This document shows positions 47,467 through 55,614 of a DNA stretch of 64,000 bases, one piece after another; the first letter of the stretch is position 1, and each line of letters begins with the position of its first letter. The notes beneath the pieces were generated by a model. That model did no database searches. It saw only the letters and a list, made by a program, of their open reading frames with translations, and was not told the origin of the DNA. The stretch lies in contig CATOST010000016.1 of the NCBI GenBank assembly GCA_951812665.1, forward strand, positions 62,001 to 126,000. The letters run 5' to 3'. The DNA comes from an uncultured Acidobacteriota bacterium. GTDB lineage: Bacteria > Acidobacteriota > UBA6911 > RPQK01 > JAJDTT01. Made by a program: the position numbers and the translations under genes.

Positions 47467-47895
47467 TCAGGGCGGGGCGAGCGGGTCGACGCGCGTGACG
47501 GTGTTGATCTGATCGAAGTGCCGGTCTGCCGATAGCAGCCGCTCGACGCCGTGGGCCTCCATCGTCGCGACGTGCAGGGTGTCTCGTGCCGGTAACCAGG
47601 GATGCTGCACGAGCAGTTCGAGCGCACGGGCCGTTTGGGGTTCCGTCACCGGCAGGATCTCGTCGCAGATGTCTGTCACTGCCTGGTACACGGTTCGGGC
47701 GTCTTCGGGCCGCCTTCGGGCGGCATGGTAGTGGAGGATCTCCTGCAGGACCTCTGTGCTGGTGATCAACAAGGCCCCCTGCTCAGTCGCGGCCAGCAGA
47801 GCCCGTCGGCAGGCCTCCCGGTACGGTGCATCACTGCCCGCGAGGTACATGAACACGTTGGCGTCCACGAACAACGAGTCACGCACGCTCGTCAA
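47467..47895 (-). CDS. PIN-domain ribonuclease toxin (VapC-like)
   Basis: A 142-residue PIN-domain protein. The acidic active-site residues are D11 (FVDANVFMY), E48 (STEVLQE), D105 (ARDTLHVA) and D124/D128 (SADRHFD). VapC-type toxins cleave tRNA or rRNA. The start is TTG 47895, overlapping the stop of the upstream antitoxin gene (TTGA). A 117-bp gap with the AbiEi operator separates it from abiEi. The sequence is complete, so an active enzyme is likely. Confidence 0.86.
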   Translation of the reverse strand: MTSVRDSLFVDANVFMYLAGSDAPYREACRRALLAATEQGALLITSTEVLQEILHYHAARRRPEDARTVYQAVTDICDEILPVTEPQTARALELLVQHPWLPARDTLHVATMEAHGVERLLSADRHFDQINTVTRVDPLAPP

Positions 47896-48197
47896 CTGTC
47901 CTCGTCACTCCCCGGACCTTCGGTGGTGTGGAGACAGTCGGTCGCCAGGCCGACCTTCAGCCGGCTGTACCGGCGCTCCCACTCCGGCAGCGATTCCGGC
48001 GCTGGGACCGTCCCCGTGGCGTACAGCCTGTCGATGGCCTCCAGTCGGCGTTGGCGCGCCTCCGGCAGAACACAGTACTGCACGACGGCCTCCCGCACGA
48101 CTGCGGCCAACTTCTTCCCTTCGCGTCGCGCAATTCGCGACACTGCCGCGTATTGTTTCGCATTGAGCGTCACTTGGACTCGCCGCGCATCTCCCAT
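47892..48197 (-). CDS. Ribbon-helix-helix-type antitoxin
   Basis: A 101-residue protein upstream of and overlapping the PIN gene. The N-terminal 45 residues, with RVQVTLNAKQYAAVSRIARREGKKLAAVVREAV, match a ribbon-helix-helix DNA-binding fold. The C-terminal part (LPEWERRYSRLKVGL) would bind the toxin. ATG 48197 is preferred; GTG 48218 adds seven residues and enters an inverted repeat. As in VapBC pairs it would repress its own promoter and neutralise the toxin. The family is assigned by fold and context. Confidence 0.75.
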   Translation of the reverse strand: MGDARRVQVTLNAKQYAAVSRIARREGKKLAAVVREAVVQYCVLPEARQRRLEAIDRLYATGTVPAPESLPEWERRYSRLKVGLATDCLHTTEGPGSDEDS

Positions 48198-48213
48198 GGC
48201 CCGTGATCCTAAA

Positions 48214-48281
48214 GACACACACGATATGTGTCAACAAAGGCGACTCGCCATATATGTGTGGTATCAAGTGTGTGTGTCAAC
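48214..48281 (-). promoter_or_regulatory. Candidate operator of the RHH-PIN pair
   Basis: GACACA (48214-48219) and TGTGTC (48227-48232) form a 6-bp palindrome, and TGTGTCAAC occurs twice (48227-48235 and 48273-48281). The cluster lies just upstream of the antitoxin ATG, where RHH antitoxins usually bind. Confidence 0.5.
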
Positions 48282-48371
48282 TGCTGTGGATCGCACGGCG
48301 GAGGCTGATGGGGAGCGGCGACAGTCTCCAATCGGTCTGCCTGGCGCGCAGCCGCCGCAGACGGGCCGGCG

Positions 48372-50486
48372 TCAAACGCGCATCTCTACCAGCATCGCCG
48401 CGATCTCCTTCTCCACCTGCCGGATATCGGCCTCGATCTCTTCCAAGGGACGGGGCGGCCGGTATTCGTAGAAGTAGCGATTGAAGTTGATCTCGTAGCC
48501 CACGAGCCCGACCTTTCCGTCCTGGGGGTCCCGGCGCTTCGAATCGATCCAGGCGTCGGGAACGTGGGGCCTCACCTCGCGCTCGAAGAACGATTCGACG
48601 TCTTCGCGGAGGGGCACGTTCTCTGTGTCGCGGAGCTGCGGATCGGGCTCGGGGCGGCCCTTCCGGTCCCGGCAGACCGCGGCTTCGGTGTTTCGCTCGG
48701 ACAGGGCGGAGAGCACGGCCTTCTTGATCGGCGCGGTGAGTTTCAGCCCGGCAGTTTGCGCTGCCCGGGAGAGCTCGGATTCGAAGACAGCCCGATCCAG
48801 GAAGAGCCGGTCGGGCAGACTCCGGAGGAGGGCTCGGATCGCGGCCTGCTTCTCACGGCCCGCCGCCTCGTCCTTGGCCTTGGCCGCGCCCCTCTTTCGT
48901 GACCGCGCCAAGTTGATGAAGGCGCGCTGGTCGTCGAGCCGCGCGATCCGCTCGTGGCTGGCTTGGAAATCGAGTCGGAGCGGGCGTTCGACCGTGATCT
49001 TGCGGAAGCCGAAGTGGGTGGTGGGGTAGGTGCGGCTGACGACTACCTCCCGTTCCTCGCCGTCCTGGACAACCTTGCGGGTGGCGCCGTCCTCGAAGTC
49101 CTCCAGCAGCCGCAGGATGTCCTCCTTGCGGTCAAACGGGACCTCGCGGCGCTTGGCGCCAAGACTCTTTCGCAGCAGGATCCAGAACGACGTTGCGTTG
49201 ATGAGTTGGACCTTGCCGCGCCGCTCGGGCCGCTTCCGGTTCGTGAGCACCCAGACGTAGGTGGCGATGCCGGTGTTGTAGAAGAGTTGCTCGGGAAGCG
49301 CGATGAGCGCCTCCAGCAGGTCGTTCTCCAGGATCCAGCGCCGGATCTCGCTCTCGCCGCTGCCGGCATCTCCGGTGAAGAGCGGTGAGCCGTTCATGAT
49401 GATGGCCACCCTCGATCCGCCCTGGTCCGGCTCCTTCGTGTGCGCGAGCATGTGCAGCAGGAACAGGAGCTGGCCGTCGCTGATCCGGGGCAGGCCTGGT
49501 GCGAAGCGGCCGGCGGCGCCCCGGTCGTGCTCGGCCCGCACCGCGTCCCGGTCGCGCTTCCAGTCCTTGCCGTAGGGGGGATTGGCGATCATGTAGTCGA
49601 AGCCGGTTCCGGCGTGCCGGTCGTTGGAGAGCGTGCTCCCGAACAGGATCCTCTTCGCGTCGCGGCCGTCTTTCGACTTCATGAAGAGGTCCGATTTGCA
49701 GATGGCGAAGGTCTCCGGGTTCACCTCCTGGCCGAAAAGGTGGATGTCAGCGTCCGGGTTCACGGGGTCGCCCAGGCGTTTGCCCTCTCGTATCTCGCCG
49801 ATGGCCGTGTGTTCCTTGGCGATGGTGAGCATGCCGCCGGAGCCGCAGCAAGGATCGTAGACGCTCCTCGCAACGCCCTTCCTGCTCAGTTCTTCCTCGT
49901 CACCGGCCAGCATCAGGTCTACCATGAGATGGACCACGTCGCGGGGCGTGAAGTGCTCACCCGGGTTCTCGTTCAGCGCTTCGTTGAACTTCCGGATGAG
50001 CTCCTCGAAGATCGTGCCCATGGTGAAGTTGTCGATGGCGTCCGGATGGAGATTCACCTTCTTGGGGTTGCCGAAACGCTGCATGACCAGAAAGAGGAGG
50101 CCCGCCTCGTCGAGCTTGGATATGGTGTTGTCGAAGTCGAACTTCTCCAGCACCTCGCGCATGTTGGGGCTGAACCCGGCAATATAGTTGCGCAGGTTCT
50201 GCGCGATATGTGGCGCGTCGGCGAGCAGTTTCGCGAAGTCGTAGCGGGAGGTGTTGTAGAAGGCGAATCCGGAGGCGCGCTGAAGCAAGTCATCGAGGTT
50301 CTCGAGTTTGCCCCGGAATCTAGCCTGGACCTCCAGCACCTTCGGCTTGGTGGGGGCCAGTACGCAGTCGAGCCGGCGCAGCACGGTGAGCGGCAGGATC
50401 ACGTCCTGGTACTTGCCGCGCTTGAAGGTGTCGCGGATCAGGTCCGCCACGCCCCAGATGAAGCTGGTGATCTCGCTGTGATTCAT
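48372..50486 (-). CDS. hsdM: Type I DNA methyltransferase subunit HsdM
   Basis: HsdM methylates adenine N6 in the site chosen by HsdS. The 704-residue protein has an N-terminal helical domain (about 5-150) and a Rossmann-type methylase domain with motif I DPCCGSGG (211-218) and motif IV NPPY (302-305). The GEHFTPRDVVHLMVDL block lies before motif I. A long C-terminal region (about 500-704) holds coiled segments. It is the first gene of the locus and starts about 210 bp from the divergent lipoprotein gene. A 153-bp gap and the RHH-PIN pair separate it from the restriction and specificity genes. Confidence 0.93.
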   Translation of the reverse strand: MNHSEITSFIWGVADLIRDTFKRGKYQDVILPLTVLRRLDCVLAPTKPKVLEVQARFRGKLENLDDLLQRASGFAFYNTSRYDFAKLLADAPHIAQNLRNYIAGFSPNMREVLEKFDFDNTISKLDEAGLLFLVMQRFGNPKKVNLHPDAIDNFTMGTIFEELIRKFNEALNENPGEHFTPRDVVHLMVDLMLAGDEEELSRKGVARSVYDPCCGSGGMLTIAKEHTAIGEIREGKRLGDPVNPDADIHLFGQEVNPETFAICKSDLFMKSKDGRDAKRILFGSTLSNDRHAGTGFDYMIANPPYGKDWKRDRDAVRAEHDRGAAGRFAPGLPRISDGQLLFLLHMLAHTKEPDQGGSRVAIIMNGSPLFTGDAGSGESEIRRWILENDLLEALIALPEQLFYNTGIATYVWVLTNRKRPERRGKVQLINATSFWILLRKSLGAKRREVPFDRKEDILRLLEDFEDGATRKVVQDGEEREVVVSRTYPTTHFGFRKITVERPLRLDFQASHERIARLDDQRAFINLARSRKRGAAKAKDEAAGREKQAAIRALLRSLPDRLFLDRAVFESELSRAAQTAGLKLTAPIKKAVLSALSERNTEAAVCRDRKGRPEPDPQLRDTENVPLREDVESFFEREVRPHVPDAWIDSKRRDPQDGKVGLVGYEINFNRYFYEYRPPRPLEEIEADIRQVEKEIAAMLVEMRV

Positions 50487-50697
50487 GCCGGGTCCGTTGA
50501 ATGTAGCAGATTGCCGGACACGAAAATGGAACGATGATCAAAGGCTCTGCTCCACTTCGATCCCGGACGTTCCATGGCCAACCCCAAGGACAAGGGTCCG
50601 CCACGCCTTGTCAACACTGAGCGGGAGCCGTATGTTCGGCGGCGGGTATTGCCGGTATAGCCTTCGGGCGAATTGTGAGAAAAAGATGGAGGATCCC

Positions 50698-51870
50698 ATG
50701 ACTTGGAGAAACATTGCCGCGGCAGGCGTGCTGGCGATCGGGGCCATGGCCTGTACAGCCCCTGACGAATCAGCCCCGGCCGGTGAGGGTGCGGGCACGG
50801 CGGAGGAGCCTCGCCACGTCAAGGTCTACTTCGAGAAGGGCATGTTCGGCGGCTGGCCGGCCAACCATGGAATCTGGATCTGGGGTGAGGAGATCCTCGT
50901 CGGATTCGGCATGGGCTATTACAAGGATCAGGGTCTGAGACACCACATCGACCGCGAAAAACCGGAGATTCCCATGCTGGCCAGGAGCCTGGACGGCGGT
51001 GAGACTTGGGTGTTGGAGGATCCGACAGCCAACGGGCACCTGATCACCGAGGGCGGTTACCTGCACGGGGTCACGCGGCCGGGTTTGACGATTCCTCCCA
51101 TGCTCGAGAGCGATGGCGGCATCGATTTCACTCACCCCGACTTCGCCCTGACGGTCCGGACCAACAGCATTCACGCGGGAATCGGGCGGGTGTTCTACTC
51201 CTACGACCGGGGACGCTCCTGGGACGGTCCGTCCCGGCTGCCCAGCTTCGATACTCCCGGAATCGCCCCGCGGACCGACTACATCGTCGACGGCCAAGAA
51301 ACCTGCACGCTGTTCATCACGGCGGCGAAGCCCAACGGGAAGGAGGGCCGTCCCCTCTGTGTCCGCACCACTGACGGCGGGAAGACCTGGAAGTTCCTTT
51401 CTTGGATCGCCCCTGAGCCGGAAGGGTTCTCCATCATGCCTGCCTCGGTACGGCTCAGCGAGACCGACCTTCTGGTGACGGTCCGCGATCACTTGGGAGC
51501 CAGGCGCTGGATCGCGACCTACCTGTCCACCGATAACGGAGCGTCCTGGCAGTATCTCAACGACGCGGTCGCCGACGCGGGCATCGGCAATCCGCCCTCC
51601 ATGATTCACTTGCGGGACGGTCGCATCTGCCTGCTCTACGGCTACCGGGCCGAACCCTACAGCATTCGTGCTGTGCTCAGCAGCGATGGCGGCCGGACGT
51701 GGAGCGATCCCGTCACGCTCCGCGACGACGGCGCCAGCCGCGACATCGGCTACGTCCGGGCCGTTCAGAGACCCGACGGCAAGGTAGTTGCGGTTTACTA
51801 CTTCACCGACGAGGCCTCCGGCCCCGAGCGCTACATCGGGGCGACGATCTGGAGCCCGCCGCCAAACTAG
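50698..51870 (+). CDS. Sialidase-like (BNR repeat) lipoprotein
   Basis: A 390-residue lipoprotein. The signal peptide ends in the lipobox AIGAMAC with C19. The mature part is a beta-propeller with five Asp-box motifs: SLDGGETW (97-104), SYDRGRSW (168-175), TTDGGKTW, STDNGASW and SSDGGRTW. These are typical of exo-alpha-sialidases and related glycosidases; the enzymatic activity is not proven. ATG 50698 follows a ggagg site. Two decayed copies of its 3' part occur at 54.6 and 59.5 kb, each lacking the first part. Confidence 0.8.
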   Translation: MTWRNIAAAGVLAIGAMACTAPDESAPAGEGAGTAEEPRHVKVYFEKGMFGGWPANHGIWIWGEEILVGFGMGYYKDQGLRHHIDREKPEIPMLARSLDGGETWVLEDPTANGHLITEGGYLHGVTRPGLTIPPMLESDGGIDFTHPDFALTVRTNSIHAGIGRVFYSYDRGRSWDGPSRLPSFDTPGIAPRTDYIVDGQETCTLFITAAKPNGKEGRPLCVRTTDGGKTWKFLSWIAPEPEGFSIMPASVRLSETDLLVTVRDHLGARRWIATYLSTDNGASWQYLNDAVADAGIGNPPSMIHLRDGRICLLYGYRAEPYSIRAVLSSDGGRTWSDPVTLRDDGASRDIGYVRAVQRPDGKVVAVYYFTDEASGPERYIGATIWSPPPN

Positions 51871-51929
51871 TCAACCTGCATGTTTCATCGTCCCTACGGT
51901 TGGGCAGAGCGGGCAAACCACGCTGGGAC

Positions 51930-52135
51930 TATTCGTCGTGGATGGTGACGATCTCGAGAATCTCCTGGCGCTTGGTTCCGCCCGTGTCCGAATCTGAACC
52001 TCGTCCTCCTATTAACGGTTCATTAGGCTGCGCCTGATGGGAGAGTTGGTAAAGATAAGGCCAGTCTTGCCCCGCCCCACCTCGTTGGTGACCATCCGGT
52101 AGGTTATCTGCTCTTCCCTGTCCGATTTGAAAGGA
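51930..52135 (-). pseudogene. Decayed 3' end of a greA copy
   Basis: On the minus strand this segment still encodes a GreA end: ITYRMVTNEV, SPIRRSLMNR, EDEVQIRT, and a terminal IHDE followed by TAG. It matches the intact greA at 61511-61975 along about 200 bp. Two in-frame stop codons (TAA TAG after LMNR) and a frameshift make it non-functional. Only the C-terminal part is present, without a start. Confidence 0.85.
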
Positions 52136-52455
52136 CTACGGAAGAGACGTAGGGAACACGAGCGGTGGAGATATTGCTCAGAGAGATCAGAGAAAACAGC
52201 AACTTTGCAACTATTGGGTATCGAGAAACTGCCAGTCCGAGGACCACGTCCAACGTTTCAAAGTTGGTCGTGCTGGACTGAATTCCAATATCTCTTACGA
52301 TTCGTCACTAATTCGGCGGGCTGATTTCGCCTGCCTGCTTGAAATAGAAATGATGGGAGAGAATAAATTTTGCTTGCCGCCTCGTCCCTCGGAAAGGCGA
52401 TGTTAGGCTGTCCTGCCCTTAACCATTCACTACGATTGAGCAGTCAAGATTAAGA
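52136..52455. other. Low-G+C intergenic segment without recognisable gene
   Basis: Between the greA remnant and the DUF4411 gene the sequence is visibly A/T-richer than the surrounding genes. No frame looks coding and no terminal repeats were found. Confidence 0.4.
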
Positions 52456-53025
52456 TTAGTTTATCCGATCAGTGGGCGGATCGACGGGATAGGTAGGAGC
52501 CAGGATGAACTGGGCCCCTTCCTTGTCGAGGACCTTAAAGGAGTTGACACAACGGACTCCTAGACCTTCGCAGACGTTTGGCACCTTCACCTTTTTGGCG
52601 TCCCGTGGGACCTTCACCTCCTGAGTGACTACGATGTCTTGGTGGGCTAGGGCCTGGGCGATAAGTCGGGGATCGGCCCCGTTGTAAAACCGGTTCAGAG
52701 ACGAACGCTTATACCTTCCTCTTCGTTTGTATACCCAATCGACGACTATCCTGTGGGCGTCTATCACGGTCGCGTCAGGCTTCAGGAAGAAGCTCTGGTC
52801 GATATCTATGGCCCACTGTGCCAGCCAATCCATCGGCTCCTGGCCTGAGCCATCCTTCTTGTCCCGCATTCGTACGACCTCCGGTCGAACCGCCGTAATA
52901 CTCTTGACAACACCATACGAGTTTTTGATCTTGATCCACTCCCAGAATCCAGGACAAACTGTAGGGACGTAATAACGACGAAACGCCTCTATGAGGACGT
53001 TTGCGTCCAGGAGGTAGCGAGTCAT
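52456..53025 (-). CDS. DUF4411 family PIN-like protein
   Basis: A 189-residue protein starting with MTRYLLDANVLIEAFRRYY, the PIN-like motif of DUF4411 proteins (D7). Further blocks are EWIKIKNSYGVV, KPDATVIDAHRI, and GADPRLIAQALAHQDIVVTQE with a late acidic cluster. DUF4411 proteins are commonly encoded with an ImmA/IrrE-type peptidase, as here, and the pair is treated as a toxin-antitoxin-like module. It lies 15 bp downstream of that gene. Base composition is lower in G+C than in the core, suggesting transfer. Confidence 0.78.
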   Translation of the reverse strand: MTRYLLDANVLIEAFRRYYVPTVCPGFWEWIKIKNSYGVVKSITAVRPEVVRMRDKKDGSGQEPMDWLAQWAIDIDQSFFLKPDATVIDAHRIVVDWVYKRRGRYKRSSLNRFYNGADPRLIAQALAHQDIVVTQEVKVPRDAKKVKVPNVCEGLGVRCVNSFKVLDKEGAQFILAPTYPVDPPTDRIN

Positions 53026-53040
53026 TTTCTGGTCTGGTGT

Positions 53041-54207
53041 CTAGGTGAACTTCTTGGCGAATCTGTCAAACGTCTCCGCACTACGAATCCCGAGCATCAG
53101 GCAAGCATCTCGATAGAGAGTCCTACCCTGTAAAGTGCTAGCAATCAACGCATTGGAGAATCTCCTTCCGACCCGAAATCGAACTAGTCTGTGGAAGTCC
53201 CCTCCAGTGCTCTCGGGGAGGGAGGATTCAAGGACCTCTTCCTGTTTTCTATCGATTTCCCGCAACGTGTCCTCAAAAACGGCTCTGGGCATCAGTCCAG
53301 CGTCGAGCAGGCGAATCAAAATGGCTTTCGTACTTATCTTGAAGATCCGGTGTAACCGATCTAGGATGTCCAACGCTGACCCCTCTTGCATGTGATATTG
53401 CAGAGCGTCTTCGGGAACTAAGTACTCGGCAGCTACACGATTACACCACACCTCTTCCTGCCGAACGTTTCTCCAATTCACTTGTTTGGTGCCGAAGTTG
53501 GTCAGAGCAGATTTTCCGAGCCAAAGATGGGCGATCTCATGGGCCAGTGTGAACATCTGAGCAACCTTTGCATCGGCCCCATTCACGAAGACGAGCGGAG
53601 CCAGGGTATCGGAGAGGGCAAATCCACGGAACTCTTCGGGATCCAACTTTCTTCGAGTGTTATTCCCTACTATCCCGTTGACCATAACAAGAACTCCAGC
53701 GGTGTCTGCGGCTCGTACGAACTTCGAGAACGCCCGAGCAACTCCAGGCGGTTCCTCGTGGGGGGCGAATCCAATCTCCTTGTACATTTCCTGGGCCACC
53801 TTGAAAGGATGAGAATCGACGGTGGCACTGCCCACGAAGGCCACCTCCTCGTACTCTTGCTGAATTGCATAGTCTCGATACCACTCCTGCCTTTCTTGAC
53901 AGGCGTAGAGCGTGTCTAGAAGGTTCGGGTTTGGCCTCTCCATGGACTCACCAGGGAGCGTCCTGAAGTCAGGAATAGGTAGATCCTCCATGGGAGGCCG
54001 AGAGAGAAACAGATAGTCGACTGGAACGTGGACTGCTCTGGCGAATTGCTCCAGTTGATTCAGTGTCGGTCTTCCTTCCCCCTTCTCCCACTGTTCCAGA
54101 AGTTTCAGATTTGGCTTTTTTTGAGTCACGTCCTCCTGGCTGAGTCCGGCGCGTTCTCTTGCCCAAAGAAGAAGCTCCGGCTTAACAGGTACGCGAAGGG
54201 GGCTCAT
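53041..54207 (-). CDS. XRE-family HTH plus ImmA/IrrE metallopeptidase
   Basis: A 388-residue protein with an N-terminal helix-turn-helix (about 10-66, LLLWARERAGLSQEDVTQKKP in part) and a central ImmA/IrrE zinc-peptidase domain with HEIAH at 223-227. An alpha-helical C-terminal part follows. Such proteins often cleave or inactivate a partner repressor or toxin. ATG 54207 is preferred to the upstream start, which has no ribosome site. Its downstream partner is the DUF4411 protein. Function of the pair is inferred from the known association of these families. Confidence 0.8.
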   Translation of the reverse strand: MSPLRVPVKPELLLWARERAGLSQEDVTQKKPNLKLLEQWEKGEGRPTLNQLEQFARAVHVPVDYLFLSRPPMEDLPIPDFRTLPGESMERPNPNLLDTLYACQERQEWYRDYAIQQEYEEVAFVGSATVDSHPFKVAQEMYKEIGFAPHEEPPGVARAFSKFVRAADTAGVLVMVNGIVGNNTRRKLDPEEFRGFALSDTLAPLVFVNGADAKVAQMFTLAHEIAHLWLGKSALTNFGTKQVNWRNVRQEEVWCNRVAAEYLVPEDALQYHMQEGSALDILDRLHRIFKISTKAILIRLLDAGLMPRAVFEDTLREIDRKQEEVLESSLPESTGGDFHRLVRFRVGRRFSNALIASTLQGRTLYRDACLMLGIRSAETFDRFAKKFT

Positions 54208-54424
54208 CGGTAGGCTCTCAATTCGGCTCCCGGCAGAATATCTAAAGCTAACCACCAAATCTATGGCTTGACTCCGACATTCTCCGAATTTCCCCTTCCA
54301 GAAATGACATTTTCGTGCGGATTCTGCTTACCCAAGCTGCCTCAATATCCTATAATTTGAGTCAGTTATAGAAGATCGGAAGTGCCCCACAAAGCCCCGC
54401 CGAGAAGGAAACAGCCTCATGTAG

Positions 54425-54644
54425 TTGGCGGCAATGATTCCCAACGAGGAGGCCGCTGCCAAATGGATTGAGTCTGGGCGCTGGCCGGATGAAGATCGTT
54501 CCTGTGCCAAGCGTCGAAGCTGCCACATCCACGAGAATCCCAAGTGGATGCCGATGTCCTACCGGTGCCCGGACTGTAAGAAGTTATTCTCGGTTCGGAA
54601 CGGGAGCGTTCTGAAGCGAGAAGGGGACAGTCGCGAGAAAAGGC
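54425..54644 (+). pseudogene. N-terminal fragment of an IS1595-type transposase
   Basis: The first 65 or so codons read MIPNEEAAAKWIESGRWP and continue to MSYRCPDCKKLFSVRNGSVL, the N-terminal domain and zinc ribbon of IS1595-family transposases. The ribbon keeps one CxxC pair, and the other Cys pair is degraded. The frame stops being transposase-like at about 54640, where it joins the sialidase-like copy. No DDE domain remains. Confidence 0.75.
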
Positions 54645-55440
54645 TCGGCCGGGTTTGATGATTCCTCCCATGCGCGAGAGCGAGGGCGGCATCGACTTCA
54701 CCCACCCCGACTTCGCGTTGACGGTCCGCACCAACAGCATTCACGCTGGAATCGGCCGGGTGTTCTACTCCTACGACCGGGGGCGCTCCTGGGACGGCCC
54801 GTTCCGGCTGCCCAGCTTCGATACTCCCGGAATCGCTCCACGAACGGACTACATCGTCGATGGCAAGGAAACCTGCACGCTGTTCATCACGGCGGCGAAG
54901 CCCAACGGCAAGGAAGGCCGCCCACTCTGTGTCCGCACCACCGACGGCGGCAAGACCTGGAAGTTCCTTTCCTGGATCGCCCCCGAGCCGGAAGGGTTCT
55001 CCACCATGCCCGCCTCGCTACGGCTCAGCGAAACCGACATCCTGGTGACGGTCCGCGATCACTTAGGACCCAGGCGGTGGATCGCGACCTATCTGTCCAC
55101 CGATAACGGAGCGTCCTGGGATCACCAAAACGACGCGGTCGCCGACACGGGCGTCGGAAATCCCCCCGCGATGATCCAGTTGCAGGATGGCCGCATCTGC
55201 CTACTCTACGGCTACCGGGCCGAGCCCTACAGCATTCGTGCGGTGCTCAGCAGCGACGGCGGTCGGACCTGGAGCGATCCCGTCACGCTCCGCGACGACG
55301 GCGCCAGCCGCGACATCGGCTACGTCCGGGCCGTCGAGAGACCGGACGGCAAGGTGGTCGCTGTCTACTACTTCACTGACGAGGCATCCGGTCCCGAGCG
55401 CTACATCGGGGCGACGATTTGGAGCCCACCGCCGCGATAG
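54645..55440 (+). pseudogene. Truncated sialidase-like copy (second copy)
   Basis: From CGGCCGGGTTTGA at 54645 the sequence matches the lipoprotein gene at 50698-51870 closely to its stop codon. It keeps the last four Asp boxes but lacks about the first 126 residues, including the lipobox, because the IS1595 fragment replaces them. The remaining frame (MMIPPMRESEGG onward, 261 codons) is open. Without signal peptide and with part of the propeller missing it is unlikely to work. Confidence 0.8.
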
Positions 55441-55456
55441 TTGAAACCAAGACCTT

Positions 55457-55508
55457 TTCGTCATGGATGGTGGTGAGCTTGAGGATGTCGTAACGCTTGG
55501 TCCGGCCA
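55457..55508 (-). pseudogene. Short decayed greA 3' end (second remnant)
   Basis: On the minus strand about 16 codons read GRTKRYDILKLTTIHDE, matching GGTKNYEIMELTTIHDR at the end of intact GreA. The stop codon is lost. It starts 17 bp after the truncated sialidase-like copy, as the first greA remnant follows the first copy. Confidence 0.75.
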
Positions 55509-55614
55509 CGGGCTGGTCAGTAGAAGTTGGTTTTCCCGGTTGTGGCGCAAGATCAAACCCTCGGTCTTGTGCAAGTCGTCTGTTGTCTTTAATCTGTCGC
55601 CAATAGCCTAACCC

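Noticed and set aside
54655-55440. A second functional sialidase-like gene
   Set aside because: The frame is open, but signal peptide and first third are missing and the upstream part is an IS1595 fragment, so it is called a pseudogene.
55504-55515. A second copy of the palindrome end (GCCACGGGCTG)
   Set aside because: Only about 11 bp match the 8.6-kb palindrome and no partner arm is present; the bases belong to or adjoin the greA remnant.
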